A DNA stretch of 58,275 bases from a virus: positions 1 to 58,275 of IMG/VR virus record IMGVR_UViG_3300042328_000969. One strand, written 5' to 3'. Every line of letters begins with the position of its first letter. The first letter of the stretch is position 1. A program made the translations under genes and the position numbers. This document shows, one piece after another, positions 17,961 through 28,699 of this stretch. The notes under the pieces were generated by a model. The model worked only from the letters and a program-made list of their open reading frames with translations. It had not been told where the DNA came from and made no database searches.

Positions 17961-20900
17961 TTACTTTAATACATCAGTTTCATCTTTAAACTTTTGCTTC
18001 TTTTCTTTTACTCTTTCAATTCGAGCATCGTACTTCTCTCTAACAATTCCACGTTCTTCTTCACCTAAATTAGGATTAGCGCGTAGCTCTTTAGTTCTTT
18101 GGGCTTTAATACCTGTAATCATATTATTAAACGCTTCAATCTTTTTATGTCTTTCAAAATCTACATCCACGCTTTTAATAGATAAGCCGGTAAATAGATG
18201 AATAAATGCCTGTTCCTCTGTTTTCTTAGGTGAACCGTCTTTATTCATTATTCCTTCATAACTCGATGGCGATTGAGATTTAATAATAGTTGCAATATCA
18301 CCTTTTGAACCAAGCATTGGTGGCATCATCATGCCGTAAGTATATTCAAGAATTGTTTGCAATTTCTGCGCTGATGTATCATTTTCATCAATAATTTGCT
18401 TACCAGTAAATGTATCTCTGTTTGTATCAATAGCCACAACTGCTTGTGTTATTGGACTACTAAATACACCTATTGCATCTGCTAAAGTACGCAATTCTGC
18501 AACATCTTGATTACCTACTAATTTTGATAAGGCTTCAACCCCTTCCGCAGTTTTACCCCAAGGGAATAAGTTTTTCATATCAATTAACTGAGTTCTACCT
18601 GCGTCATCTTTCATTGGTAGAATCCAGACACTTCCTCCACGTTGCATACGCTCTGGTAATAATTTGAGAATAGCTTTTAATTTATCCTCACCGTCATCAC
18701 CAAAATCAGCCGCTGCCGCAAGAGATAATGCGTAACCTAGCATATAGTAAGGTAACAATGCAGTCGGTCTATTAGCAAGTGTTCTAAGCGTTGATTCAAA
18801 TGATTTTATTGTCCAAGTAATAAATGGAATACCCATTGGAACAGTTCTCAACCATTTTGCCCATCTAGGAATAAAGCTATAATCAAATAATGCACGATGA
18901 GCCATAACCGCTGCTGTTCCATCCGTAGCGCCTTTGGCTTTCATATCAATGAATTTTGCTACCTTAAAAATCATTTCAATATTTTGATGCAAGTTATTTG
19001 CACTTCTTACTGTTTTACCTGTTAAGTATGAAAGTTCTCTAAACAAATGCGTCATTGAAAACCAATCCATATCTTTATCGCTAAATTCAGCTTCATTCTC
19101 AAGTAACCAGTCAGTAATACCTTTCAGTTCTTGATTACTAAATGTGGCTTTTCTACCGCCCATATCCACCATTTTTTGGTAATTTTCACCATTGTTCAAT
19201 ACTTCTTTAAATGCTTGAATAACTCGCACAGGTACTTTATCAAATCTAACACCACTGGTATGAAGAAGAATACCGTTTGATAATAAGTTAGTTACCTGTG
19301 TTGGAATATTTACCGCAACATGAGAAAACTTAAAGGCGCTTGTAATTCTAGCGAGAAGTCCATTATTACCAAAGAAGTTTTCAAGCGCTGTTTGTTCACC
19401 TGTTGCACCATAAGTATTGATAGTACCTACTAAATCATCATAAATAAGTTTATGGACAACAAGTCCTCTAAGCGATCCATACTTAGCAACATTAGGCATC
19501 TTGATAAAATCACTTGGAATAGCATCCATATTTTGTAACGCCTGTGACGCTGCGCGTTTCATCATTTGCGCCAAATCCTGCATATCTTTTCTATCTTCTT
19601 CTGGAGCAGAGTAAGATTGGTCAAGAATGCGATCTGCTTCTTTATCTAAGAAATAAGGTGTAACTTTACGAACAACAGTTTTCTTAGGCGCACCTTCTAA
19701 CGCACTATTAGTTGCCTTATAATTAATTACCCCATCCTCATCAAATATGGCTGTTGGGCGATTAGTAGTAGCATCTAACTCAATATTGATAAGTGATTGT
19801 TTCCAAACCCATTTTTCATTATCTGAAATTTGGTTAAAGAATTCCATCATAGCAATATCGCGTAGTGGAATACTGATTGTGCGAGATGCTAAATAAGCAG
19901 GATTTTTAACTTCTCCTTTTAATAATCGACGCACTTCTTCGGGTAAATTATTATCACGTTTTTTAGCGTAACCCATTGACGATAAGGTTTTACCGCTTCC
20001 AAGTGATTGATATCTATCGCTACTTTGAATAATATGTTCCAAATATACGCGAGGTAAATAACGACCTTCATACATTTGATATGATTCTATTGGAATAATA
20101 TTGAACTCAACTAATTTCTTACCGATGATTTGGATGGCTTCTTTTAAATCTTTAGCCACCTGTGCCATTTGACGATCCATAATAAAATCAGTGGTAGCTT
20201 TATTATCAGTCAAATAAGTATAGATTTCTTTGGAATCTTCTTTAGTCGCATTTTGCAAAGTATCAAATACATTGCGGACAATATCATCAACATTATCAAT
20301 CTTACCTAATGTTTTGTAACGCATACCTAGGTATTTACCAAGTTCGGGTAAATACCCCATTGTAGTTAAATACTTATCGATAAGCTCATTAGATTTATCA
20401 TTGAGTCTGCGGAAACTATCAAATCGACGAAGCTGTTGAGTTACCCAATCCTTTTCTTCTTCAAGAGAAACATCGTCTGGGTAATTATCTTTATTATCAA
20501 CTTCTTCTGGAATAGGTTTGGCATTTTCATAAGCCGTATAGCCTGTAGAGCGATTGACAATCTCGCCTTCTTTGGCCGTATCCTCGGTAGATTGTTTTTT
20601 AGATTTACTAAACTTAATAGAGGATGTTGCTTTCTCACCTTTATAAGTTTCAGCTCTAGCATCAAACTTAGATTGGTCTAAAATAGTTACATTATCACCA
20701 TCACGCGCTTTATTATAATTAACAAAGAAGCCTTTGGTACGTTCAGTTGCATCCTCAGTGCCACCAGTGTTGTCTTTATTGGTTAAACCAATAATCATAC
20801 CGATACCATCAGCACGTTTAGGGTCTAAGAAACGTGCATCGTAATTATCACCATTCCAGACTTGATACACTTTACCTGTCGCTTCATCAGTAACAGTTTT

Positions 20901-23900
20901 AGGCATATCATTTTTATCTGAAAACACCATTGCGACATTGAAGCCAGTATCAAGACGTTGTACTGATTGTCGCCAGTTACTGTGTTTGTTAAAGATAGGC
21001 ACACCATTAACAATTTGGGATACCCCTGTTGAACTGTACGTTATATGTAAATTAGGTAATTTTGAATCTGAGTTTAACTTAGTGTAATCATAAAATTCCA
21101 CATTAGGATACGCTTTCATTATCGGTTCAAATACCGTTGGAGGAATATCCGAAGTCACATTCAAACGCATAGCAGGTTGATATATTTCTTTATCAATTTT
21201 TACACGGTCATTTGTTACAGGGTCGCGCAAGAATTTTTTAGGATTTACAGGATCACGGACGTATTCAAAAGTTTGATTTGCCCATGATTCATATAATTTG
21301 ATTTCATGAGCAATAGCAATTGCAAATTCCTCTGGATGAAGAACCATTGCTTCAGTTTTTAAATATTGTGATAGCCTTGCGCCACTTCTATATTTACCTT
21401 TACCGCCATATAGCAAGTTTTGCCCAGAGGTTTCCCCTAAACATAACTCCTCACAAATTGCTGACACTGGACAAGTTGAAAGGTTTCTATTGTTTATTTT
21501 TTGAGCAGACGCTAAACCTAAACCTTGAGATGCAACACTATTTCCTTCATAAGTTAAACCGTAATCACCTACGCGAGTTTTCTCTAACTTTCTATTTTCT
21601 GTTAAGAAAGTAGTTATATTGTGGTGTCTTTTTAAAACTTTTTTTGCTCTAGTGTAACGAGTTGCTTTTTGACGGTCAGTTAAAGTTTTGTATTCTTCAA
21701 TTGCTTTTGCAATACGTTCGCCAACTTCAGCCAAGGTGGTTGTTTCAGCAATACCTTGTTCCCTAGGCTGGTTTAATGTAAATAGCTTTATCATTTTTGG
21801 TTTTTTCATAAACGCTTCTCCCTCACCAATCGGAATGAAAAAGTCACGTCTACCGTCTTTATGCTCAACACTATCTTCAATTTGAACTAGCGATGGGTCA
21901 ATTTGAATTAAGACTACCGCGCCATCCATCTCATTAGTAATTGCTCCACGGTTTTCCATTACAGAATAACCGGCTGATTCATTAGTCAAATAAATTCTAT
22001 TTGCATTTGGATTATCAGCAATTAATTTTCCTTCTTGCAACACTCTACGAGCAATAGCATTTGTTGTTGGATAATACAATGATACCGTTTCATTTTTATT
22101 CATAGGAATACCTAATACACTATGAATACCCCATTTAGCTTGAGCCGCTGTTTTGATTGCAAACTTAGGTAATTCAATTGGTATTTCTAATTGACCTTCA
22201 GATAAATATGGCATAAACCCAGTTCTATCAAAATACTCTTGTGCTTGCGCTACTTCATATTCTGATGATTTTTTAAGAAGGAGTTCTGGTGCTTTACGCA
22301 ATGTCGCATTAGCAATGTAAAGCAAATCTTGGTCGCTTAGATTATTTGCCCATTGGATAAATCCTAGTTTTTGTGAAGCAGGGAACATTTTACTCATATT
22401 GCGAAGTGCATTTTTGAGCCATGCTTTGAATCTTTGAACAATTTTGAGTTTAGGCGCATATTTAATTAAATAGGCAAGTGTTTCTTCGCGCAAATCTTCT
22501 TGAGGAGTATCTGCATCCAAGGCATCTTGTCTACCTTTAACAGCCGCTGGGTTTTTAACTTTCACTAAGTTATCAGTTTCTTTTAAGAAATTTTCAAATT
22601 CAGCTTCATTACCCCCCATTTTAAGCATATGCACACTAACTTCGTGCATCATTAAATAATGTAAATCTTTTTCTTTATCAATGTTTTCCGCAACAAAATA
22701 AGTTTTACCGTCAGCAGGATTATAGAACGCTTCAATGTCACCGTTTTTACTGTAACTAACTTCCACTGCATTTTCAATAATTGCTTGAGCTTGCTCGTCG
22801 GAGATAATCTCAAACATCCCTGTGCCAAGTAACCTATCAGTCCAGCCTTTACCGTAAGCATCGTCACCGGCTTTGGTCAAACCTTCTTTTAAAGATTGCT
22901 CGGTGTGAGTATTGGTAGCAGGTTGTTGAGTTTCACTAAAACGAAAATCGCTCTTTCTCCCATAAACAGGATTCTTAGCAAGTACCAATGAGCCGATTTG
23001 AATTATTTCATCTGCATAAATAACAGGTTGACTATTTTCTCTATCGTAAAAATAAGAATGCTTTAATGGGTTCATACCTACTTGCACCCACTCTTTGCTA
23101 TTCATTGCTTCTTCAGCTTTGGCTTTTGCTTCTTCAATTGTTGTACCTTGCCATTTACCCATCATGGTAGCAATTGTACCTTTTGGAGTACCGCCTGCTA
23201 TATCCAAAGCATTTGTTTCGCCCATTCCAAAGGTGACTTCTTTAGCAATAGCAACAGATTGATAACCTGCGCTATCTCCAGCTTTAAACGAACTATCTGA
23301 AGCAGGAATAATGTTTCCGTTTTTAATACCAAGTGTTTCTTTAATATAACCTGTTATTGATTTTGGAATATGAACTGACACTACCCATGTGTTATGGTCT
23401 CTATAGGATGGGATATCGAGTCGCAATTGAATAATTTCCCCATCCTTAAATGTAAGCATTGGCAAACCGTATTTAGCGGCTTTCTTTTCTGATTGCCCTT
23501 TACCGTTTTCTAAAGCATAACGAGCTTCTTGCTCAGTAGCGATAGGCGGAAGTTCTTCATAAGGAGTCATTGGTAAAAGTTCATTTGATAATAACTCATA
23601 TTCATACGGTGTTATCAAACCTTCTTTTAACTTTTTAGCCGCTGCTTCTAATTCTGGGATACGAGCTAATACGTCTTTATGAGATAAACGTAGACGATGG
23701 TTTTCTTCTCTATCTGCTACTGTTTTGACTTTATTCTCAAGTTCATCAATGCGAGCAACAAAATCTTCTTCGCCTATATTAATTAAATTTTGGCGCATCT
23801 CGTCAGACATAGGTTTAAAATCCCATGCTCTGGCTTTGCTGAATTTTAAACTTGATGGTTTAATTAAATTAGGAATAGCCTTTGACATTTCGTATTTGAA

Positions 23901-26900
23901 GATATCAGTTCTATCGTACCCAAATCGAGGATGATCATATGTAAATTCATTAATATTTTTAGGAGAGTATTTACTGTACAGCCGAACTATGTCGTTTAGT
24001 TTTGATAAATCTCCGTAAACTTCTTTTATTTTACCGGCTATTTGTTTTAAATCGTTTTCTGAAAACCCATTATGATTTTCCCCAAACACATTTATTGACA
24101 AGGCTTTGGCAAAATCATGAAAGCTTCCCTCAAGAAGGGTATTTCCTTTTTTATCAAAAGCCACCATATTAGGGTAATTTAAAAAATTATTTGGATTGTT
24201 AAATACAAGATATTCATCTTTACTATTTTTAAAAATAGTAAAGACACCTGTATTCTTAAATTTTTCAAATCCTAAATACTTTACCAAACTATCTATTTCT
24301 TTATAAAACCTATCTTTATATGTTTTGTCGTCAGATGGGTCATTAATCTCTTCCAAAAATTCATTACGTCTATTTTCAAGACTACTTTCTTTTAATTTTG
24401 ATGTGTACTTTGCTTTGGCTTCTTTTTCTTTATATTTCTTTCTAAGGCTATCTTTTTTTTCCCAAATATCTAGGTAGTCTTCAAAGTTTGCGCCATATAT
24501 GCCCCATCCTTCAGCTACTCTTAATTCAATAGCGGCTCTATGTTCACGTTCAGCTTGTTTGGTAATTTCTTCTACATCACCTTTAGGATTACTTGCAAGT
24601 TTTTGTTTTACATATTCTTTCTTGGTGTAATCATCAATTTCTTTAACGTAATCAGATGTTTTTCTATTTTGATCTTTGAGATTATCAGTTTCCTCCCCAT
24701 ACCCTTTCTCAATAGTCACATTCGCCTGTTTAAGCGCTGCTGTGAGTGCTTTATTGTCTTGGCTACCTAACTTAATGCTTACATCTTTTCTGCCCTCTAA
24801 AAGCTCTTTATAAAGCTCTGGTGCATAGGCTTTGGCTTTGACTGGAAAAACGTGCGCATAAAGATTAAATTCAGCCACAAGTTCTTTATCACTTGCTAAA
24901 TAAGGATGATTGGCTTCCGCATCACCTAGAATTAATTCTTTAAGTGTAGCGCGTTCATCCTCAGTCAATTTGCGATAATTCAGTAGTTGATGGTGAATAG
25001 CGTGACCGAGTTCGTGTATTGTCGTGCGATCAGATTGGCTTGTTTGATAAATAGCCTGCTCATCTTGATCGTAGAATCCACCGATATTGCTATCTGTATT
25101 GATTAATGAAACCGATTCGAGATTAGGGTATTGGGTTTCATAATCAATTTCAGTTTCATCAAATTTACTTTGAGCGCCTTTATCCCCATAGAACCAATGA
25201 TTGGGATAAAGTTTTTTAAGCTCAAGTGGAGAGTTAGCAAGTTGCTCACCTTCAATTGTCACTTCACGCCCAACGGTAGCTTTGCCCTTACGTTCTGGTG
25301 CAAACAAATCACCAGAAGTTGTCATGCCTGTGCCGTTCATTTCATCCCAAAGCGTATCTCGTTCTAAATCAGCTTTACGTTCCTTTTCCGCTTTAATATC
25401 TGCAATGATTTTATCTTTTTCAGCTTGCGTCTTTGCATCTAAAATTGCGTTAACTTCTTCATTTGTATAGGTATTTAGAAGCTCGTCTTGTGCCTGTTTA
25501 TCTTGGTCGGCTTGTTCAATAGCAATTTTGTCCATTGCTTTATCAATACCCTCATAGCCGTAATACGGTTTACCAGAACGCAAACTATCTTTGAGAATAG
25601 TATCTAAATCATCGCCAGTTTTAATTTCATCAAACCCATGATCTACACGAAGCACTGTCGCCATATCATCAAAAGTGCGTCCATTTTTATTAAATAAAGC
25701 GGTGTTTCTTTTATAATCATCCAACTGGCGTTGTGACATTTCAACACGAGATAAGCCTCCCAGTTTTCCTATCATACTTACAATATTTTCAAAACCGGTT
25801 ACTTTTTTTAGATTTTCAGCAGGTTTTGTTGGTTTTCTAACCACTTGGTCTTCAGTGACAATACCGTATTTCTCCTCGCCAAGTTTTACCCAAGTGTGAG
25901 TATCCTTAGATAATTCTGGATTGGTGCGAATATGCGTTTGCGCTCCTTGCGGACTAGTAAATGCCTTACCGTTCTTTCTAAGAATAGGGTTGTTGATTGT
26001 TCCTTTGGGTTCTGCTACTGGTGTTTCTGCTACTGGTGTTGCTTCAATCTTTCTTTTTTGTACTAAGTAGCTATCATTTTGCCAAGGTACAACCCTATAT
26101 TCATTTTTAGGCTCTATCTTTTCCATAGATTTTGCCATTTGATTTGCATCACTTAGTGAATTGGTTGGGAAATGAAAAACCCATTCACCCGCAGCATACG
26201 CTTCATCTTCTTTTTTATTAGCCGATTCTCTTTCTAAGTTATTTAACTTATCTTTTACAGCAATCTCAGCTTTACGAGTTCCTTCAAAATGACGCTCATT
26301 ATCTGATGTTTCTTCAGCATAAATTGATTGTATTTCTTCTGGTGTAGATGCTTGATTAATTCGTGCAATACGATCCGAATTTCTTGTTTCATAATCTGCT
26401 GTGGGGATTAATACCTTAGATAACTCTTTTACTGTGTCTGAAGTGAGTAGACCGGTAGACTTGGCGCTATTGTAAATAGACATAGCGTCGTCTTTGCTAA
26501 TAGTATTGTTTTCAATTTCCCCAAGTGCTTTTTTAATATCGTTATTAATTACATACTTAGCAAAAATACTTGGATTATTAACTGAAAATTCATTTCGTTT
26601 ATTTTGAGCTTCCTCATAATTAACTGGCGCATTTGAAACTGGATTAGGATTAACAAATGTATTTTTCTCGATGCTTCCCCATCCGCTTTTATTTTTGCGG
26701 CTTGATTCATAAATTGGAGCAGGATACATTACATCCATAAAATCATAATGCGATAAATTTTCCGCACCATAAGACCCTTCTTCTACATACGGTATCAAGT
26801 TAATCACGTTGCCATCTTCATCTTTTTCAACAGATTTAATTGGTATTCTGTAATTGTCATAAGTAACTAATACATCACCTGCTTCCAATGAATTAAACGC

Positions 26901-28697
26901 ATCTTTAGTATTATTTACATTTATATAATCGCCTTTTGTAATATCTTTTAAACTAATTACAGTCGGTGTTTCTGCTGTTGGCATTTCTGGCGCTTGCTCA
27001 ATCGGTGTAACCAGATTAGTGTAATGATCCCTTTGCGCCTTATTGAGCGAATATTTCTCACCTGTTGGAAGATACAGCATTCCGCCTTTAAGCTCTGCGC
27101 CACCTTGCGCTACTGCTTGACCAATAAAATCTAAACTTTCCTGTGTAGCAGGTAATTTATCAGCCTTTGCTTTTATAGGCTCTTGCATTAAGGGTTCTTG
27201 CATAGCGGTAATTTGGTCTTGACCGCGTTGCGCTTCAATGGCTTGTTGCTCTTGGGTTTTCAACTCATGGGTAATGGCATGGTCAGTTGAGATAGCTTCA
27301 CCAATATGATTGAATGCTTGTAGGGCATCATCTACATTGTTTGCACCTGCAATATCTTTAGCAATTACTTCATTGCTAACTAATTGATTTTTACCAACAA
27401 TGCCACGAATACCGCCCATTGTTCTTTCCCAATCGGTCATTGGTTGAGTGGTAGCGGTTTGCTCGGTAGCGGTTTGCTCGGTAGTATCTGCTGTGGGTTC
27501 TACTGGTTTTTGTTGAGCAGATGACATTACACCACCGATGCCGCTCATCGTCCCGCCACCAATAAAGCCTAATGCTGATGCGTCGATAGCCTGTCTGAAA
27601 GATTCACTGCTAAATGGGTCTTTACCTTTACCTACTTCTTCAATAAGCGTTTGGGCAAACTCAGTTCCACCTTCAATACCTGCGCCTTTAGCACCTGTTG
27701 CAGCGCCACGAAGTAAATTACCTTTTAATCCTTCAGTGTATTTACCGGCTTCAGATAAGCGTTTACCACCAAGTACATCCAATCCAAACTTATCTGCATA
27801 AAATTCACCTGCGGCTGCAAGCGCAGTTGCACCTAAGCCTCTGCTAACTTCCCATGGTGTTAATGCGCGATTTTGCTCAGTGGATTGTTTAGCTAAATCA
27901 CCTAAAATCTCACCACCTTCTAAACCTACTGCTTGAGCGCCTAAGGTATAATCACGACCTTTTGTGCCAATTGATTCTGCAACATTCTTAACGGCTTGTC
28001 TTTCAATTTCAGATTGAGTTATATCCCTACCTGCATTTTGCTCGGCAATTTTAAGCGCTTCTTGTTCAACTAATTTTGCTGTGTATTCTTTAGCAAACAT
28101 TTCACTGGCAAGTTTAGCACCCACTTCACCTATGCCCCCTGCAAGTATGGCTTGAGTTCCTTGACCAAGCCCATACCCTATACCGTATTGCACCGTATCA
28201 GCAAGCGCACCAAAGTCACCTTCTTTTGCTTTCTGATAAGCATAAGTAAACGAATCACTTTCTTTTGCATTGGCTTGAGTTTCTTTTTGCGCGGCAATCA
28301 TTTTACCAACAGCTTCCTGCTTATCTTGCGTAAGCATTCCACCTTCACCAAATGCAGTTTCACCAATGGCGTATGCGCCTGCTTCTAATCCATAGCCTAA
28401 TTCTGGCAATTGCTCATAAGATGTTTTAAAGCCTCGTGAGAAGTCGCTATTATCCTTTGGGTTAGCCTCCGCTTGCATTTGTGCAATCTGCTCTGACGTT
28501 GGTTGCTCAACTGGCTTATTGAATTGCGTTAAATCACCACTAGGCTCAGTAAGAGTTGGACGATTAACAGTATCTTCTTCCAATGAAGGCAAATAGCGAT
28601 TATTAAAATAATCCATTACCTCTGTTTCTGACATTGCATCTGGTAAATCTAGTTGATATGTCGCGCCTGCTTTTGTGGTGATTTCGTAATTAGCCAT
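17961..28697 (-). CDS. Giant polyvalent internal virion protein (3,578 aa)
   Basis: This one gene fills 18% of the window. The N-terminal region (about residues 100-400) is Gly/Ala-rich and may cross membranes. A zincin motif HELGHAIHH lies near residue 1227 and a second HEVSVHML near 2016. Around 1886-1912 is HSYFYD followed by VIYADEIIQIGSLVLAKNPVYG, a recurrent module of phage polyvalent proteins. About 2187-2265 is a possible ADP-ribosyltransferase-like segment. About 2400-2660 resembles the gp88 family (STCPVSAICEELCLGE). About 3140-3385 matches the LPD38-type C-terminal domain (MGIPFITWTIKSFESTLRTL). It is encoded with the transglycosylase, so it is probably ejected with DNA to deliver several activities. 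No RNA polymerase motif is seen. Confidence 0.8.
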   Translation of the reverse strand: MANYEITTKAGATYQLDLPDAMSETEVMDYFNNRYLPSLEEDTVNRPTLTEPSGDLTQFNKPVEQPTSEQIAQMQAEANPKDNSDFSRGFKTSYEQLPELGYGLEAGAYAIGETAFGEGGMLTQDKQEAVGKMIAAQKETQANAKESDSFTYAYQKAKEGDFGALADTVQYGIGYGLGQGTQAILAGGIGEVGAKLASEMFAKEYTAKLVEQEALKIAEQNAGRDITQSEIERQAVKNVAESIGTKGRDYTLGAQAVGLEGGEILGDLAKQSTEQNRALTPWEVSRGLGATALAAAGEFYADKFGLDVLGGKRLSEAGKYTEGLKGNLLRGAATGAKGAGIEGGTEFAQTLIEEVGKGKDPFSSESFRQAIDASALGFIGGGTMSGIGGVMSSAQQKPVEPTADTTEQTATEQTATTQPMTDWERTMGGIRGIVGKNQLVSNEVIAKDIAGANNVDDALQAFNHIGEAISTDHAITHELKTQEQQAIEAQRGQDQITAMQEPLMQEPIKAKADKLPATQESLDFIGQAVAQGGAELKGGMLYLPTGEKYSLNKAQRDHYTNLVTPIEQAPEMPTAETPTVISLKDITKGDYINVNNTKDAFNSLEAGDVLVTYDNYRIPIKSVEKDEDGNVINLIPYVEEGSYGAENLSHYDFMDVMYPAPIYESSRKNKSGWGSIEKNTFVNPNPVSNAPVNYEEAQNKRNEFSVNNPSIFAKYVINNDIKKALGEIENNTISKDDAMSIYNSAKSTGLLTSDTVKELSKVLIPTADYETRNSDRIARINQASTPEEIQSIYAEETSDNERHFEGTRKAEIAVKDKLNNLERESANKKEDEAYAAGEWVFHFPTNSLSDANQMAKSMEKIEPKNEYRVVPWQNDSYLVQKRKIEATPVAETPVAEPKGTINNPILRKNGKAFTSPQGAQTHIRTNPELSKDTHTWVKLGEEKYGIVTEDQVVRKPTKPAENLKKVTGFENIVSMIGKLGGLSRVEMSQRQLDDYKRNTALFNKNGRTFDDMATVLRVDHGFDEIKTGDDLDTILKDSLRSGKPYYGYEGIDKAMDKIAIEQADQDKQAQDELLNTYTNEEVNAILDAKTQAEKDKIIADIKAEKERKADLERDTLWDEMNGTGMTTSGDLFAPERKGKATVGREVTIEGEQLANSPLELKKLYPNHWFYGDKGAQSKFDETEIDYETQYPNLESVSLINTDSNIGGFYDQDEQAIYQTSQSDRTTIHELGHAIHHQLLNYRKLTEDERATLKELILGDAEANHPYLASDKELVAEFNLYAHVFPVKAKAYAPELYKELLEGRKDVSIKLGSQDNKALTAALKQANVTIEKGYGEETDNLKDQNRKTSDYVKEIDDYTKKEYVKQKLASNPKGDVEEITKQAEREHRAAIELRVAEGWGIYGANFEDYLDIWEKKDSLRKKYKEKEAKAKYTSKLKESSLENRRNEFLEEINDPSDDKTYKDRFYKEIDSLVKYLGFEKFKNTGVFTIFKNSKDEYLVFNNPNNFLNYPNMVAFDKKGNTLLEGSFHDFAKALSINVFGENHNGFSENDLKQIAGKIKEVYGDLSKLNDIVRLYSKYSPKNINEFTYDHPRFGYDRTDIFKYEMSKAIPNLIKPSSLKFSKARAWDFKPMSDEMRQNLINIGEEDFVARIDELENKVKTVADREENHRLRLSHKDVLARIPELEAAAKKLKEGLITPYEYELLSNELLPMTPYEELPPIATEQEARYALENGKGQSEKKAAKYGLPMLTFKDGEIIQLRLDIPSYRDHNTWVVSVHIPKSITGYIKETLGIKNGNIIPASDSSFKAGDSAGYQSVAIAKEVTFGMGETNALDIAGGTPKGTIATMMGKWQGTTIEEAKAKAEEAMNSKEWVQVGMNPLKHSYFYDRENSQPVIYADEIIQIGSLVLAKNPVYGRKSDFRFSETQQPATNTHTEQSLKEGLTKAGDDAYGKGWTDRLLGTGMFEIISDEQAQAIIENAVEVSYSKNGDIEAFYNPADGKTYFVAENIDKEKDLHYLMMHEVSVHMLKMGGNEAEFENFLKETDNLVKVKNPAAVKGRQDALDADTPQEDLREETLAYLIKYAPKLKIVQRFKAWLKNALRNMSKMFPASQKLGFIQWANNLSDQDLLYIANATLRKAPELLLKKSSEYEVAQAQEYFDRTGFMPYLSEGQLEIPIELPKFAIKTAAQAKWGIHSVLGIPMNKNETVSLYYPTTNAIARRVLQEGKLIADNPNANRIYLTNESAGYSVMENRGAITNEMDGAVVLIQIDPSLVQIEDSVEHKDGRRDFFIPIGEGEAFMKKPKMIKLFTLNQPREQGIAETTTLAEVGERIAKAIEEYKTLTDRQKATRYTRAKKVLKRHHNITTFLTENRKLEKTRVGDYGLTYEGNSVASQGLGLASAQKINNRNLSTCPVSAICEELCLGETSGQNLLYGGKGKYRSGARLSQYLKTEAMVLHPEEFAIAIAHEIKLYESWANQTFEYVRDPVNPKKFLRDPVTNDRVKIDKEIYQPAMRLNVTSDIPPTVFEPIMKAYPNVEFYDYTKLNSDSKLPNLHITYSSTGVSQIVNGVPIFNKHSNWRQSVQRLDTGFNVAMVFSDKNDMPKTVTDEATGKVYQVWNGDNYDARFLDPKRADGIGMIIGLTNKDNTGGTEDATERTKGFFVNYNKARDGDNVTILDQSKFDARAETYKGEKATSSIKFSKSKKQSTEDTAKEGEIVNRSTGYTAYENAKPIPEEVDNKDNYPDDVSLEEEKDWVTQQLRRFDSFRRLNDKSNELIDKYLTTMGYLPELGKYLGMRYKTLGKIDNVDDIVRNVFDTLQNATKEDSKEIYTYLTDNKATTDFIMDRQMAQVAKDLKEAIQIIGKKLVEFNIIPIESYQMYEGRYLPRVYLEHIIQSSDRYQSLGSGKTLSSMGYAKKRDNNLPEEVRRLLKGEVKNPAYLASRTISIPLRDIAMMEFFNQISDNEKWVWKQSLINIELDATTNRPTAIFDEDGVINYKATNSALEGAPKKTVVRKVTPYFLDKEADRILDQSYSAPEEDRKDMQDLAQMMKRAASQALQNMDAIPSDFIKMPNVAKYGSLRGLVVHKLIYDDLVGTINTYGATGEQTALENFFGNNGLLARITSAFKFSHVAVNIPTQVTNLLSNGILLHTSGVRFDKVPVRVIQAFKEVLNNGENYQKMVDMGGRKATFSNQELKGITDWLLENEAEFSDKDMDWFSMTHLFRELSYLTGKTVRSANNLHQNIEMIFKVAKFIDMKAKGATDGTAAVMAHRALFDYSFIPRWAKWLRTVPMGIPFITWTIKSFESTLRTLANRPTALLPYYMLGYALSLAAAADFGDDGEDKLKAILKLLPERMQRGGSVWILPMKDDAGRTQLIDMKNLFPWGKTAEGVEALSKLVGNQDVAELRTLADAIGVFSSPITQAVVAIDTNRDTFTGKQIIDENDTSAQKLQTILEYTYGMMMPPMLGSKGDIATIIKSQSPSSYEGIMNKDGSPKKTEEQAFIHLFTGLSIKSVDVDFERHKKIEAFNNMITGIKAQRTKELRANPNLGEEERGIVREKYDARIERVKEKKQKFKDETDVLK

Positions 28698-28699
28698 AG

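Noticed and set aside
17961-28697. N4-type virion RNA polymerase, suggested by the protein size, the N4-like capsid and the hairpin leaders
   Set aside because: No polymerase motifs were seen in the giant protein. It instead shows zincin, gp88-like and LPD38-type regions, and the leader hairpins have a 5-nt loop, unlike the 3-nt loops of N4 promoters.
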